A DNA stretch of 64,000 nt from Nocardia huaxiensis (GCF_013744875.1 NZ_CP059399.1:7440001-7504000), one strand, 5' to 3'; shown: positions 33,986-42,823, counted from the stretch's first letter. The notes: generated by a model not told the origin, from the sequence alone. A program made the numbers and translations.

Positions 33986-35110
33986 TCAGTCGTAGGTGAC
34001 GGTGACGTCGTCGGTCACCGGAATCGCCTGGCAGGCCAGCACATAGCCGTCGGCCAGGTCTTCGTCTTCGAGAACTTCATTGCGGCGCATGGAGACTTCG
34101 CCGGAGACGACGCGGCACACGCAGGCGCTGCACGCGCCCTCGCGGCAGGAGTACGGGGCTTCCAGACCCTTGGCCAGCAGCACGTCCAGCAGCACCTGCT
34201 GCCGCGGCCAGGTGAACTCGTGGTTCTCGCCGTCGAGTGCGACCTGGACCGTGGCGTTATCGCCCGCTTCGGCGGCGGCCTCGATATCCACTGTGGCGGT
34301 GTCGGTCTCGAACGGGTTGCCCGACAGCGATACGAACTTCTCGACGTGCACGCGCTTGCGGTCGGCACCGAGCGAGGCCATGGCCACGCTCACGGCGTCC
34401 ATGAACGGGCCGGGGCCACACACGAACACTTCGCGTGATGCCCACGGCTTCGCCAGCGCCGCAAGCTGGTCCACGGTGGGCAGACCCTGCACCGACTGCA
34501 ACCAGTGCAGCACCAGCAGCCGATCCGGATGCGCCGCAGCCAGTTCCGCCAGCTCCTCGGCGAAGATCACCGAGTTCTCGTGCTGATTGGCATAGATCAG
34601 CGTGCAACGCCCCGTGCCCTCAGCAAGCACCGACTTCAGAATCGACAGCACCGGCGTGATCCCGCTACCGCCGCCGAACAGCAGCAGATCGGCATCCAGC
34701 GAGGACGGCGTGAACAACCCGGCCGGCGGCAACACATCGAGGCTCATCCCCTCGACAGCGTTGTCGCACAACCAGTTCGACCCGTACCCGTCCACGGTCC
34801 GCTTGACGGTGATCTTCAACAGCCCGCCCTCGTGCGGCGCACTCGACAGCGAATAACACCGGCTCACCGACCCGGTCAGCTCACTCGGAATCCGCAGCGT
34901 CAGAAACTGCCCCGGCTTGTACCCGAACCGCCCCGCATGCCCCGCCTCCGGCTCCAACTCGAGCGACACCGCGTCCTCGGTCTCCCGAACAACGCGCACC
35001 ACCCGTGCCGAAGCGACGCCCCCGGCCTGCGCGGCCACCGTGGCGTCGGCCTCGAGCTGCGCCGCATCCGGCGCGATGTCTGTCACGGTCATCCGTTCCA
35101 CCAGTTCCAT
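33986..35110 (-). CDS. kshB: 3-ketosteroid 9alpha-hydroxylase reductase component (KshB-like)
   Basis: 374 residues. FAD domain (CYSLSSAPHEGG), NAD domain (LLLFGGGSGITPVLSILKS; FVCGPGPFMDAV) and a C-terminal plant-type [2Fe-2S] domain with CREGACSACVCRV and a final LACQA Cys. This FAD-NAD-FeS order is that of KshB/HmpA, which passes electrons to the Rieske oxygenase KshA, encoded two genes upstream. Start given as ATG 35110; the ATG at 35092 (MTVTDIAPD) has a better placed GGTGGA and may be the true start. Confidence 0.9.
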   Translation of the reverse strand: MELVERMTVTDIAPDAAQLEADATVAAQAGGVASARVVRVVRETEDAVSLELEPEAGHAGRFGYKPGQFLTLRIPSELTGSVSRCYSLSSAPHEGGLLKITVKRTVDGYGSNWLCDNAVEGMSLDVLPPAGLFTPSSLDADLLLFGGGSGITPVLSILKSVLAEGTGRCTLIYANQHENSVIFAEELAELAAAHPDRLLVLHWLQSVQGLPTVDQLAALAKPWASREVFVCGPGPFMDAVSVAMASLGADRKRVHVEKFVSLSGNPFETDTATVDIEAAAEAGDNATVQVALDGENHEFTWPRQQVLLDVLLAKGLEAPYSCREGACSACVCRVVSGEVSMRRNEVLEDEDLADGYVLACQAIPVTDDVTVTYD

Positions 35111-35139
35111 TCCTGTACTGAAGATTTCGCCGCTCCCGG

Positions 35140-35180
35140 CCTCCTCCTGGAGGAGGAAAGAGAGCGGGGGCCAAGCCCCC
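35140..35180 (-). repeat. Two small palindromes in the 83-nt gap before kshB
   Basis: CCTCCTCC-T-GGAGGAGG (35140-35156) and GGGGGC-CAA-GCCCCC (35166-35180) lie between the small Cys-protein gene and kshB. In mRNA they would form two adjacent hairpins and could act as a processing or attenuation site that sets kshA and kshB levels independently. Confidence 0.5.
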
Positions 35181-35193
35181 GAACCCCCATAGC

Positions 35194-35439
35194 TCAGGCC
35201 AAGGTTCGGCCGCGGGTGCGGACGTCGATGTCGCGGGTCCTTACTGCGAGGTCGCCGGATTCCACTGCTGCTTCGATGCTGGCTCGCAGGTTGGGGCAGG
35301 TGTGGGGGCGGAGGCCGGTGGGGGGCAGGCCGGTGCAGGTGGCGACGGCGGTCGGGTTCCATTGGACGCTGGTGTGCTGGGGGCTGAATTTCTCGACCAG
35401 CACGCATGTTCCGCAGGATCGGCACGAGACCTTGTCCAT
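35194..35439 (-). CDS. Small Cys-rich protein between kshA and kshB
   Basis: 81 residues, MDKVSCRSCGTCVLVEKFSP at the N-terminus and later VATCTGLP and HTCPNLRASI. Five Cys residues, three of them clustered as C-x2-C-x2-C, suggest a metal-binding (zinc or iron-sulfur) site, though no standard ferredoxin pattern is complete. It begins 11 nt after the kshA stop, so it is made with the oxygenase. An accessory, assembly or alternative electron-transfer role is an inference from position only. Reading frames that extend much further upstream are antisense-like shadows of kshA. Confidence 0.7.
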   Translation of the reverse strand: MDKVSCRSCGTCVLVEKFSPQHTSVQWNPTAVATCTGLPPTGLRPHTCPNLRASIEAAVESGDLAVRTRDIDVRTRGRTLA

Positions 35440-35450
35440 GGCAGCTGCTT

Positions 35451-36599
35451 TCAGTGGGAGGCGGCGGTTTCGGCGTCGCGCTTGGCGAGGTTGTCGGCGA
35501 CTTCCTTTTCCCAGGCTTGGACGGCGCGGGTGGTGTCGACCTCGAATTCGAAGCGGGTGGTCATTTCCTCGGTGACGGCGGCGGCATCGGTGTAGAACTG
35601 CTCGTACCAGCGGCGGAGCTGGTAGACCGGGCCGTCTTCCTCGCACAGCAGCGGATTGTTGATGCGGGACTTGCGCTTCCAGATGGCGGCGTCCTGCTCG
35701 AAGCCCTTGCCGAGACCGTTGACGAAGGCGTTGGCGATCTCCTCCGCGCGCTCGGCGGTCTGGCCTTCGGGCTTGCGGGCGATGGCGCCGTACTGGAGGA
35801 CGAAGCGGTTCTCGTCGATCGGGTAGTGGCAGTTGATGAGGTAGCCCTCGACCGTGAGGCCCGGGGACTCGCTCTTCAGGTAGTCGATCATGTAGGAGGG
35901 CCCGTAGTAGGACGCCTCGGAGGTGAGAACGTTCTTGCCGCCCAGCGCTTTCGCGGTTTCGCCCATCATGTCCTCGCGGGACACCGAGGTCATGTACTGG
36001 CTGGCGGTGTGGCCCTCGAACACATTCTTGAAGAAGGTCGGGAACCCGTAGTGCACGTAGAAGAAGTGCGCCATGTCCACCACGTTGTCGACGACCTCGC
36101 GGCAGTTGGCGTCGACGATCATGGTGTTCCAGGTCCAGTCGGTCCACTCGTCGTCGAAGGCGGCGTCGATGCGCGGGATCGCGACCTCGGCGGGCGGCTG
36201 CTTGCCCTCCGGGTCGTTCCAAACGAACAGCTGCTTGTTCTCGACCATGGTCGGCCACGCCTTGGTGCGGGCCAGCGGGGGAACCCGGCGCGCGTACGGG
36301 ATGCCGGTGCACTTGCCCTTGCCGTTCCAGCGCCAGTCGTGGAACGGGCAGGCGATGGAGTCGCCCTTGACGGTGCCGTCGGCGAGGTTGCCGCCCATGT
36401 GCGGGCAGAAGCCGTTGAGCACGTTGAGGGTGCCGTCCGCGGCCGCGAACACCACCAGCTCGGTGCCGAATGCCTTGACGCTGTGCGGTTTTCCGTCGCG
36501 GAAGGAGTCGGCCAGGCCCAGGCAGTGCCAGCCGCGCGCGAATCGAGCAGGCGGGGCGCCCGCATCGATGACTCGCACCTCACCGTCCGTGGTGGTCAT
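35451..36599 (-). CDS. kshA: 3-ketosteroid 9alpha-hydroxylase oxygenase component (KshA-like)
   Basis: 382 residues. Rieske cluster ligands Cys65/His67 in FCPHMGG and Cys84/His87 in CPFHDWRW; mononuclear iron site in DNVVDMAHFFYVHYG (D-x3-H-x4-H type). The layout and the start ARFARGWHCLGLADSF match KshA, the terminal oxygenase that opens the steroid B-ring by 9alpha-hydroxylation of androstenedione-type substrates. It forms an operon with hsaB upstream (85-nt gap) and the small Cys protein, kshB and hsaC downstream. Confidence 0.92.
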   Translation of the reverse strand: MTTTDGEVRVIDAGAPPARFARGWHCLGLADSFRDGKPHSVKAFGTELVVFAAADGTLNVLNGFCPHMGGNLADGTVKGDSIACPFHDWRWNGKGKCTGIPYARRVPPLARTKAWPTMVENKQLFVWNDPEGKQPPAEVAIPRIDAAFDDEWTDWTWNTMIVDANCREVVDNVVDMAHFFYVHYGFPTFFKNVFEGHTASQYMTSVSREDMMGETAKALGGKNVLTSEASYYGPSYMIDYLKSESPGLTVEGYLINCHYPIDENRFVLQYGAIARKPEGQTAERAEEIANAFVNGLGKGFEQDAAIWKRKSRINNPLLCEEDGPVYQLRRWYEQFYTDAAAVTEEMTTRFEFEVDTTRAVQAWEKEVADNLAKRDAETAASH

Positions 36600-36684
36600 G
36601 TGAATTCCTCTCCCTTGCCTTGCTTCGATGGTTGCGGCCGGTGTGACGCCGGTGACAATGGCTGTCCCACTGGCCGGGAGGTAG

Positions 36685-37197
36685 CTACTGGTTGGCGAGA
36701 CGGCCGAAGGCGGCGCGGTAGAACAGCAGCGGCGGCGCGTCGGAGTGCTCGTTCAAGCCGGTGACGCGGCCGATGACGATGGTGTGGTCACCGCCGTCGA
36801 CCTCGTCGTGCAGTTCGCATTCGATGGTGGCCATGGCCCCGGTGAGCAGCGGCGACCCATTGGCGCTCACGGTCCACTCGACGCCCGCGAACTTGTCCGC
36901 GCCCGGCCGCCCGAGCTGCCGGCAGATTTCGGTCTGATCGTCGGCGAGGATGTTCACGCAGAACTTGCCCGCCGCCCGAATCCGCGGCCAGGTGCTCGAG
37001 GTGCGCGCCGGGAAGAAGCTCACCAGCGGCGGTTCGATGGACAGCGACGCGAACGACTGGCACGCGAAGCCGACCGGTTCGCCGTTGTCGAGGGCGGTGA
37101 TCACGGTGACTCCGGAGCAGAACCGTCCGAGCACCGCCTTGAAGGCTTGCGGATCGATCTCCCGGGACGCGCGGTCCGCCTCCAGCACCGGTTCCAC
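36685..37197 (-). CDS. hsaB: Flavin reductase, HsaB-like
   Basis: 170 residues of the FMN-binding split-barrel flavin reductase family: FKAVLGRFCSGVTVITALDNGEPVGFACQSFASLSIEPPLVSFFPAR and a C-terminal HTIVIGRVTGLNEH...PLLFYRAAFGRL. HsaB supplies reduced flavin to the monooxygenase HsaA, encoded 20 kb away at 57846-59006; it may also serve the LLM enzyme nearby. GTG at 37197 was chosen because AAGGAG lies at ideal spacing; the ATG at 37239 lies inside the putative IclR operator. Confidence 0.88.
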   Translation of the reverse strand: MEPVLEADRASREIDPQAFKAVLGRFCSGVTVITALDNGEPVGFACQSFASLSIEPPLVSFFPARTSSTWPRIRAAGKFCVNILADDQTEICRQLGRPGADKFAGVEWTVSANGSPLLTGAMATIECELHDEVDGGDHTIVIGRVTGLNEHSDAPPLLFYRAAFGRLANQ

Positions 37198-37206
37198 GGC
37201 ATCTCC

Positions 37207-37228
37207 TTTATTTCGGTTCGAAATATGG
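37207..37228. promoter_or_regulatory. Putative IclR-family operator upstream of hsaB
   Basis: Inverted repeat TATTTCG-GTT-CGAAATA (37209-37225) sits immediately upstream of the hsaB Shine-Dalgarno. The 22-nt stretch matches the site before ribBA (40840-40861) at 17 positions, including TATTTCG, TT and AATATGG. Confidence 0.65.
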
Positions 37229-37388
37229 CTAGCCGTCATAACAGCAGGTCAGCGCCGGGATGCGTCAATATCGTGGTTCGGTCACCGAGACAGGAATCCG
37301 TAGAGCGGGCGAAAACCTACGTAGTTCTCCCGATTCCCCCGTATGTGGTCCAGGGCACTGTGATGGGTAGCACAAGGTCCGAAACCGG

Positions 37389-37409
37389 CACATGCCTAAT
37401 CGGAATACT
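37389..37409 (-). promoter_or_regulatory. Second copy of the motif, upstream of the iclR gene
   Basis: On the minus strand this reads TATTCCGATTAGGCATGTG in its core, matching the ribBA site (TATTTCGATTAGGAATATG) at 16 of 21 positions, including the exact 8-mer CGATTAGG. It lies 33 nt before the iclR start, suggesting autoregulation. Confidence 0.55.
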
Positions 37410-37441
37410 CCTAGACTGGATATCTGCCAATGGAGGTACAT

Positions 37442-38281
37442 ATGTCCGTCACCCTGATGCCCCCGGCAGAAGCACGAAGCATCGCTCACAACCCCATGCG
37501 CGCCAAGGAATCTCGTACTCCCAGCGCCGAAGTCCCGGTCTCGATGATCGAGCGCATGACGCTCATCCTGGACGCCTTCGACGCCTCCACCCCCACCCTC
37601 ACGCTGCTCGGTCTGGTCGAGCGCACCGGGCTGCCGCGGTCCACCGTGCACCGGATCCTCGATCAGATGATCAAGCTGCGCTGGCTGGCGCACACCTCCG
37701 GCGGCTACCGCCTGGGCATGCGCGCTCTCGAACTCGGCGGACTCACCGCCGACCACAACGAGATTCGCGATGCCGTCAGTCCACTGCTGCACGAGTTGAG
37801 CCAGCGCACCGGCATGGTCGGTCACCTGGCGGTGCTGGACGGACGCGATGTGGTGTACCTGGACAAGGCCGGCGGCCGCTTCGCCGCGAGCCTGCCGACC
37901 CGCCTCGGCGGCCGGATGCCCGCGCACGCAACAGGTGTCGGCAAGGCCATGCTCGCCTGCCTGGAGCCCAATATCGCCGAGGCCGCGCTGCGCACCCGCC
38001 TGCCGCGCCTCACCCCGCGCACCATCTGCGAGCCCGAGGCGCTGGCGCGTGAGCTGCAGCAGATCCGGCTGCGGCAGGGCGTGGCCATCGACCGCGAGGA
38101 GGCCGTCGTCGGAATCGCCTGTGTCGCAGCGCCATTGCGCGGTCGCGGCACCGCTCCGGCCGCGCTGTCGCTGTCGGGTCGCGCCGACGGCATGAGCTTC
38201 GACCGGCTGGCCCGCGTCGTGCTCGAGGTGGCGCACGAGGCCGGCCGCACCCTGTTCCCGCGTCGCGCCCACTGGCGTTGA
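37442..38281 (+). CDS. IclR-family transcriptional regulator of the steroid/flavin locus
   Basis: 279 residues. N-terminal winged helix (LILDAFDASTPTLTLLGLVERTGLPRSTVHRILDQMIKLRWLAHTSGGYRLG, ~residues 30-90) and C-terminal effector domain with MVGHLAVLDGRDVVYLDKAGG and MPAHATGVGKAMLACLEP. Divergent from the hsaB-kshA-kshB-hsaC operon. ATG 37442 has GGAGG 6 nt upstream, better than the ATG at 37430. Related motifs before hsaB, before its own gene and before ribBA suggest it governs all three. Confidence 0.9.
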   Translation: MSVTLMPPAEARSIAHNPMRAKESRTPSAEVPVSMIERMTLILDAFDASTPTLTLLGLVERTGLPRSTVHRILDQMIKLRWLAHTSGGYRLGMRALELGGLTADHNEIRDAVSPLLHELSQRTGMVGHLAVLDGRDVVYLDKAGGRFAASLPTRLGGRMPAHATGVGKAMLACLEPNIAEAALRTRLPRLTPRTICEPEALARELQQIRLRQGVAIDREEAVVGIACVAAPLRGRGTAPAALSLSGRADGMSFDRLARVVLEVAHEAGRTLFPRRAHWR

Positions 38282-38318
38282 GCGGAGACGACAGGTGCGG
38301 GGGCGATACAGTTCAAGC

Positions 38319-38954
38319 ATGATCGATGCTCACGGCGATGAGCAGGAGAGCATTCCGGAATTGCCCACCACGGCGTGGGCGGTGCTCGGAATGCTCTCGC
38401 ACGCAGAGGAACTCTCCGGCTACGACCTCAAGAAGTGGGCCGACTGGAGTTTGCAATTCTTCTACTGGAGTCCGTCGTTCAGTCAGATCTACGCCGAACT
38501 CAAACGGCTGGAGAAACACGGCTTCGCGACCTCGCGCACCGTGGTCTCCGAGGACGGCATGCGCGGAAAACGCATGTACGCCATCACCGAATCCGGCCGC
38601 GCGGCCGCCTCGCACTGGGTCAACCACTCCCCCGTGGAAGCCCCGGTCCTGAAACACAGTGTGATGCTGCGTGCTTGGCTAGGTCATCTGGCCCAGCCCG
38701 AGCGCATGCGCGAAATCCTCAACCAGCACATCGATTACGCGGAAACCATGCGCCGCCGCGCGCAAGCCGACGCCGACGGCGCGGAGGTGAATCCGGACTG
38801 GGCCTACCCCAGCGCCGTATTGCGCTGGTGCGTCCGCCATTACGAGGCGGAAAAGCAATTCGCCGAAGATCTGCTGGCCGATCTCGACAAATTGGCGAGA
38901 AAGCGTAGCCGCCGAAAAGGTGCGGGCAAGCAGAATTCCCAAGATTCCCACTGA
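38319..38954 (+). CDS. PadR-family transcriptional regulator
   Basis: 211 residues. PadR winged helix: TTAWAVLGMLSHAEELSGYDLKKWADWSLQFFYWSPSFSQIYAELKRLEKHGFATSRTV, then a C-terminal helical Vir_act_alpha_C-type domain (PERMREILNQHIDYAETMRRRAQ). The extreme C-terminus is basic (KRSRRKGAGK). It lies 80 nt upstream of an MFS transporter in the same direction with an inverted repeat between, the usual PadR-efflux arrangement. ATG 38319 preferred over GTG 38295. Confidence 0.87.
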   Translation: MIDAHGDEQESIPELPTTAWAVLGMLSHAEELSGYDLKKWADWSLQFFYWSPSFSQIYAELKRLEKHGFATSRTVVSEDGMRGKRMYAITESGRAAASHWVNHSPVEAPVLKHSVMLRAWLGHLAQPERMREILNQHIDYAETMRRRAQADADGAEVNPDWAYPSAVLRWCVRHYEAEKQFAEDLLADLDKLARKRSRRKGAGKQNSQDSH

Positions 38955-38987
38955 ACGGGCTCGGTTATTCTCGGTGACCTTCGGGCG

Positions 38988-39011
38988 TGACACGGTTCAC
39001 ACATCGTGTCA
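38988..39011. promoter_or_regulatory. Inverted repeat between padR and the MFS gene
   Basis: TGACACG (38988-38994) and CGTGTCA (39005-39011) form perfect 7-nt arms with a 10-nt spacer, 23 nt before the transporter start. The dyad of ~24 bp matches PadR dimer spacing. Confidence 0.6.
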
Positions 39012-39034
39012 GCTCTACCCCTGAAGGACGCACT

Positions 39035-40753
39035 ATGTCCACCTCCGTCGATACCGCGGTGCCACCTGGCCCCGTAGACGACACCGGCCGCCTCGATGGT
39101 GCGTCGAAACTGCGGATCTTCTCGGTTCTCGCGGTGATCGTGCTCTTCACCGAGGTCGCACCCATGCAGTACGTCATGGTGTCGGCTGCCCTGCGTCAGA
39201 TCGCGCCCAGCTTCCCCACGGTGGCCGGCGCGAACCTGAACTGGGCGATCATCATCTTCGGTGTCATCGGCGCCGCCGCTTCGCCGATCATCGGCAAGCT
39301 GAGCGACATCTGGGGCAAGAAGAAGATGTTCCTCACCTGCGGTGTGCTGTTCCTGATCGGCTGCGCCATCTGTGCGGTGACGACCAGCTGGATGCTGTTC
39401 CTGGTGGGTCGCGGCCTGCAGGCGACAGCCATTGCCACGGCGGTGATTTCGTACGGTCTGATCCGGGATCTCATGCCGCGCAAGCTGGTTCCGGTCGGCC
39501 TGGGCATCGCGTCCACGGGTCTGGGCGTGTCGGCGCTGGCCGGTCCGCTGATCGGCGGCTTCATCGTGGAGCACTACAGCTGGCGGGCCATCTTCTGGTT
39601 CCTGTTCATCTTCACCGTCGTGATGATTCCGCTGGTCATGGTGGTCGTGCCGGAGTCGAAGCTGCGCACGCCGCAGCGCCTGGATCTGGTGGGCGCGGCG
39701 CTGCTGGGCACGGGCCTGATCCTGACCCTGATCTACCTGGACAACGGACAGCACTGGGGCTGGACCGAGCCGACCACGCTCGCGTACCTGATCGGCGGCC
39801 TGGCGCTGCTGGCGCTGTTCCCGATCGTGGAACGCAAGGTCGGCAATCCGATCATGGATATGAAGCTGCTGTTCACCCCGCGCGTGAGCGTGGTGCTGTT
39901 CGTGGCGCTGCTGGCCTCGTTCATGATCGGCTATCAGTCCTACGCGGTCGGCTACATGACGCAGTCGCCGCCCGCCTCCGAGGTCGTCGAGCAGGTGAAG
40001 GCCGCCACCTGGGAACAGGTGAAAACCGGTGCGCTGCAACAGGCGCAGGCCCAGGCCGAAGCGCAGGCCAAGGCGCAGCTGCCGCCGGGCGTGGAACTGC
40101 CGCCGGGTGCGGTGCAGGTGCCCGAGGAGATGGTGCTCTCGCAGCTGCCGCCGGACATGGTTCAGGTGGAACTGGATCCGGGCTACACCTACGGCGACGG
40201 GTTCAGCCTGCTGAAGTTCGCCACCCACATCGCGCTGCTGCAGGCCCTGATCGCCATGGTGTGCGGGTTCCTCGGCGGTCTGTGGATTCGCAAGTCCGGC
40301 GGACGGGCTCCGCTGGTGTTCACGCTGGTGTTGTTCGTCGGCACCGGTATCGCCTACGCGGTGCTCGGGCACGGCTGGCTGGTGCTGGCGGCGATCAGCG
40401 CGGTGTTCGGCATCGCCTTCGGCCTGTACTACGCGGCGACACCCAACCTGATCGTGGAAGCCGTTCCGGCCGAACAGCAGGGCGTCAGCGCGGGCATGCT
40501 GGGCGTCATGCAGGCCATGGGCGCGGCGGTCGGGCTCGCGGTGGCCACGGCCTTCCTGAACGACAGTCCGGTCAAGGCGGTGGTGTCGGTGACCGGCGCT
40601 CCCCCGGTCACGAAGGAGATTCCGCTGCTCTACTCCGATCGCGGTTATGAGATCAGCTTCTGGTTCATCGTGGGTTCCTCGCTGATCGCGCTCATCGGCG
40701 CGTTCTTCATGAAGCACGGCCGCACCCCCGCCACCGGCGGCACGGCGCATTGA
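39035..40753 (+). CDS. MFS transporter with a large Gln/Ala/Glu-rich extracytoplasmic insert
   Basis: 572 residues. MFS motifs: [22 protein letters not shown] (motif A) and [21 protein letters not shown]. Between membrane helices near residues 300-325 and 390 there is an inserted ~75-residue segment: [20 protein letters not shown], then several P-P-G/PPD units ending [13 protein letters not shown]. The insert would lie outside the membrane and is absent from ordinary DHA2 exporters. Preceded by AAGGA Shine-Dalgarno. Probably regulated by the upstream PadR; near steroid genes it could move a hydrophobic compound in or out. Confidence 0.85.
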   Translation: MSTSVDTAVPPGPVDDTGRLDGASKLRIFSVLAVIVLFTEVAPMQYVMVSAALRQIAPSFPTVAGANLNWAIIIFGVIGAAASPIIGKLSDIWGKKKMFLTCGVLFLIGCAICAVTTSWMLFLVGRGLQATAIATAVISYGLIRDLMPRKLVPVGLGIASTGLGVSALAGPLIGGFIVEHYSWRAIFWFLFIFTVVMIPLVMVVVPESKLRTPQRLDLVGAALLGTGLILTLIYLDNGQHWGWTEPTTLAYLIGGLALLALFPIVERKVGNPIMDMKLLFTPRVSVVLFVALLASFMIGYQSYAVGYMTQSPPASEVVEQVKAATWEQVKTGALQQAQAQAEAQAKAQLPPGVELPPGAVQVPEEMVLSQLPPDMVQVELDPGYTYGDGFSLLKFATHIALLQALIAMVCGFLGGLWIRKSGGRAPLVFTLVLFVGTGIAYAVLGHGWLVLAAISAVFGIAFGLYYAATPNLIVEAVPAEQQGVSAGMLGVMQAMGAAVGLAVATAFLNDSPVKAVVSVTGAPPVTKEIPLLYSDRGYEISFWFIVGSSLIALIGAFFMKHGRTPATGGTAH

Positions 40754-40764
40754 CCCTTCGATCG

Positions 40765-40806
40765 AATGGATACGGCCCGTGGGTTTTCCCGCGGGCCGTA
40801 TCCATT
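40765..40806 (+). terminator. Terminator of the MFS gene
   Basis: Perfect 15-bp stem AATGGATACGGCCCG (40765-40779) with its complement at 40792-40806, extended by GGG/CCC around a TTTT-containing loop, 12 nt after the MFS stop. It also rules out read-through being the main source of ribBA mRNA. Confidence 0.8.
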
Positions 40807-40839
40807 GAGCGGGACCCCACCTCGTTGTTCCGCGCCTCG

Positions 40840-40861
40840 CATATTTCGATTAGGAATATGG
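40840..40861. promoter_or_regulatory. Putative IclR-family site upstream of ribBA
   Basis: CATATTTC-GATTA-GGAATATG (40840-40860) is a near-perfect dyad, 36 nt before the ribBA start. It matches the sites at 37207-37228 (17/22) and 37389-37409 (16/21). It also overlaps the region where a promoter is expected. No FMN riboswitch (RFN element) could be seen in the 143-nt upstream gap. Confidence 0.6.
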
Positions 40862-40896
40862 CCGACATCCCGTGCGGCCGGAGGAGGTGGTCGACG

Positions 40897-42129
40897 ATGA
40901 CCGGTGAACTCGACACGATCGCGGCCGCGGTGGCCGAGATCGCGCGCGGCGGCATGGTGCTCGTGGTGGATGACGAGAACCGCGAGAACGAAGGCGATCT
41001 GATCCTGGCCGCCGAGAAGGCGACCGCTCAGAACATCGCCTTCCTGGTGCGCCACACCAGCGGTGTCCTCTGCGTCCCCATGACCGGAGAGGATCTGGAC
41101 CGCCTGCACCTGCCTCCGATGACAGCGGTCAACGAAGACCCCAAGGGCACAGCCTATTCCGTCTCCGTCGACGCCGTTTCCGGTGTGAGCACCGGCATTT
41201 CGGCCGCCGACCGCGCCCACACCATGCGCCTGCTCGCCGACCCCCGCACCACCCCCGGCGATCTGTCCCGCCCCGGCCACGTCTTCCCGCTGCGCGCCAA
41301 TCCCCGTGGCGTACTGGGCCGTCCGGGCCACACCGAGGCCGCCGTCGACCTCATGCGCCTGGCCGGCCTGCGCCCCGCCGGCGTCATCGCCGAGGTGGTC
41401 AATGACGACGGCAGCATGGCCCGCCTCCCCGAACTCCTGGTCCTCGCCAAGGAGTGGAACATCCCCATCATCTCCATCGAGGACTTGATCGAGCACCGAA
41501 AGTCCTTGGAGCACGCCGTAACCCGGGTCGTGGAAACCCGCCTCCCCACCCGCCACGGCGATTTCCGCGTGATCGGCTACGCCGACGAACACTCCGGCGC
41601 CGAACACCTGGCCCTGGTCTACGGCACCCCCGGCAGCCGGAACACCTTGACCCGCATCCACTCCGAGTGCCTCACCGGTGATGCCTTCGCCTCCCTGCGC
41701 TGCGACTGCGGCGAACAACTGGACGCCGCCCTGGCAGCCGTAGCCGCCGAAGGCTCCGGCATCGTGGTCTACCTACGCGGCCAAGAGGGCCGGGGCATCG
41801 GGCTGCTGAACAAACTCCGCGCCTACGAACTCCAGGACGAAGGCGCCGACACCGTTGACGCCAACCTGCGACTGGGCCTCCCCATCGACGCCCGCGACTA
41901 CCGCGCCGCCGCCCAGATCCTCACCGATCTGGGCGTGGCCTCCGTGCGCCTGCTCAGCAACAACCCCGCCAAACACTCCAGCCTCGAATCCCACGGCATC
42001 ACAGTCGATTCCCGCATCCCCCTGCAAACCTCCCCCACCGAACACAACGTCCACTACCTCCGCACCAAACGCGACCGCATGCGCCACGCGCTGACCTCGA
42101 TCGAAGCCGCCGTAGCTATTCGTCGCTGA
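40897..42129 (+). CDS. ribBA: Bifunctional DHBP synthase / GTP cyclohydrolase II
   Basis: 410 residues. N-terminal RibB domain (residues ~5-205) with [14 protein letters not shown], and C-terminal RibA domain (~210-400) with the zinc site [15 protein letters not shown] and [30 protein letters not shown]. Starts both branches of riboflavin synthesis from ribulose-5-phosphate and GTP. ATG 40897 follows GGAGGAGG. It stands alone rather than in a rib operon, next to flavin-dependent catabolic genes and with an IclR-like motif upstream, so it may be a pathway-induced extra copy. Confidence 0.94.
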   Translation: MTGELDTIAAAVAEIARGGMVLVVDDENRENEGDLILAAEKATAQNIAFLVRHTSGVLCVPMTGEDLDRLHLPPMTAVNEDPKGTAYSVSVDAVSGVSTGISAADRAHTMRLLADPRTTPGDLSRPGHVFPLRANPRGVLGRPGHTEAAVDLMRLAGLRPAGVIAEVVNDDGSMARLPELLVLAKEWNIPIISIEDLIEHRKSLEHAVTRVVETRLPTRHGDFRVIGYADEHSGAEHLALVYGTPGSRNTLTRIHSECLTGDAFASLRCDCGEQLDAALAAVAAEGSGIVVYLRGQEGRGIGLLNKLRAYELQDEGADTVDANLRLGLPIDARDYRAAAQILTDLGVASVRLLSNNPAKHSSLESHGITVDSRIPLQTSPTEHNVHYLRTKRDRMRHALTSIEAAVAIRR

Positions 42130-42220
42130 ATTCCACCAACTCCCAGCTGCGGGGTCTCGGCGGGCGACCGCTGCGCGTGCTTCCCATGCCAGCCGGTTTC
42201 GGGTCTGAGTGGAGCGGTAC

Positions 42221-42814
42221 TCACCGGCGTTCGGCGAGGACGGTGTCGATGCGGGCGGCCAGGGTTCGGCCCGCGGCGTGCAGGGGCTCTGGGGAGCGGA
42301 GGGTGCGGCTGAGGATGAAGGCGCCTTCCAGGGCTGCGAGGGTGGCGAGGATGAGGTCGCGGGCGGTGGGCTCGTCCAGGCCGCGGCGCACGAAATAGGT
42401 TGTGCCCTGGGCGATCCAGGAGTTGATCACTTCGGCGGCCACCTCGCGGAGGGCGGGTTCGCTGTCGGCCACTTCGCCTGCGACCGTGCCGACGGGGCAC
42501 ATGTTCATCCAACCGGATTGTTCGATGGTTTCCGCGGCGGCTTCGAAGGCGGCGGGGATGGCCGTTCGGAGATCGTCGTGCGGGTCCATCAGGAGCGGGA
42601 TCAGCTGGATGTAGGCGGCGCCGGAGGTGCGCAGCGCCTCGGCGGCGATTTGGAGTTTGCCGCCGGGGAAGTGGTGGTAGAGCGAGCCCATGGGGGCGTT
42701 GGCCGCCGCGGTGATCTGTTTGACGGTGATTGCGCTGTAGCCCTGGGTGCGCATGAGTTCGGCGACGGCGGTGACGATGCGGTCGCGGGTGGTGGTTGAC
42801 AGGTGACCGGGCAT
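42221..42814 (-). CDS. TetR-family transcriptional regulator
   Basis: 197 residues. Helix-turn-helix at ~8-55 (TTRDRIVTAVAELMRTQGYSAITVKQITAAANAPMGSLYHHFPGGKLQIA) and a TetR_C-type domain with MNMCPVGTVAGEVADSEPALR, resembling the LmrA/YxaF group. Divergent from an alpha/beta hydrolase, with tandem repeats in the 52-nt gap. Likely represses itself and the hydrolase. Confidence 0.9.
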   Translation of the reverse strand: MPGHLSTTTRDRIVTAVAELMRTQGYSAITVKQITAAANAPMGSLYHHFPGGKLQIAAEALRTSGAAYIQLIPLLMDPHDDLRTAIPAAFEAAAETIEQSGWMNMCPVGTVAGEVADSEPALREVAAEVINSWIAQGTTYFVRRGLDEPTARDLILATLAALEGAFILSRTLRSPEPLHAAGRTLAARIDTVLAERR

Positions 42815-42823
42815 GGAACCAGA

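Noticed and set aside
40754..40896. Possible FMN riboswitch before ribBA
   Set aside because: The gap is only 143 nt, half of it a terminator hairpin, and no RFN conserved segments are visible.
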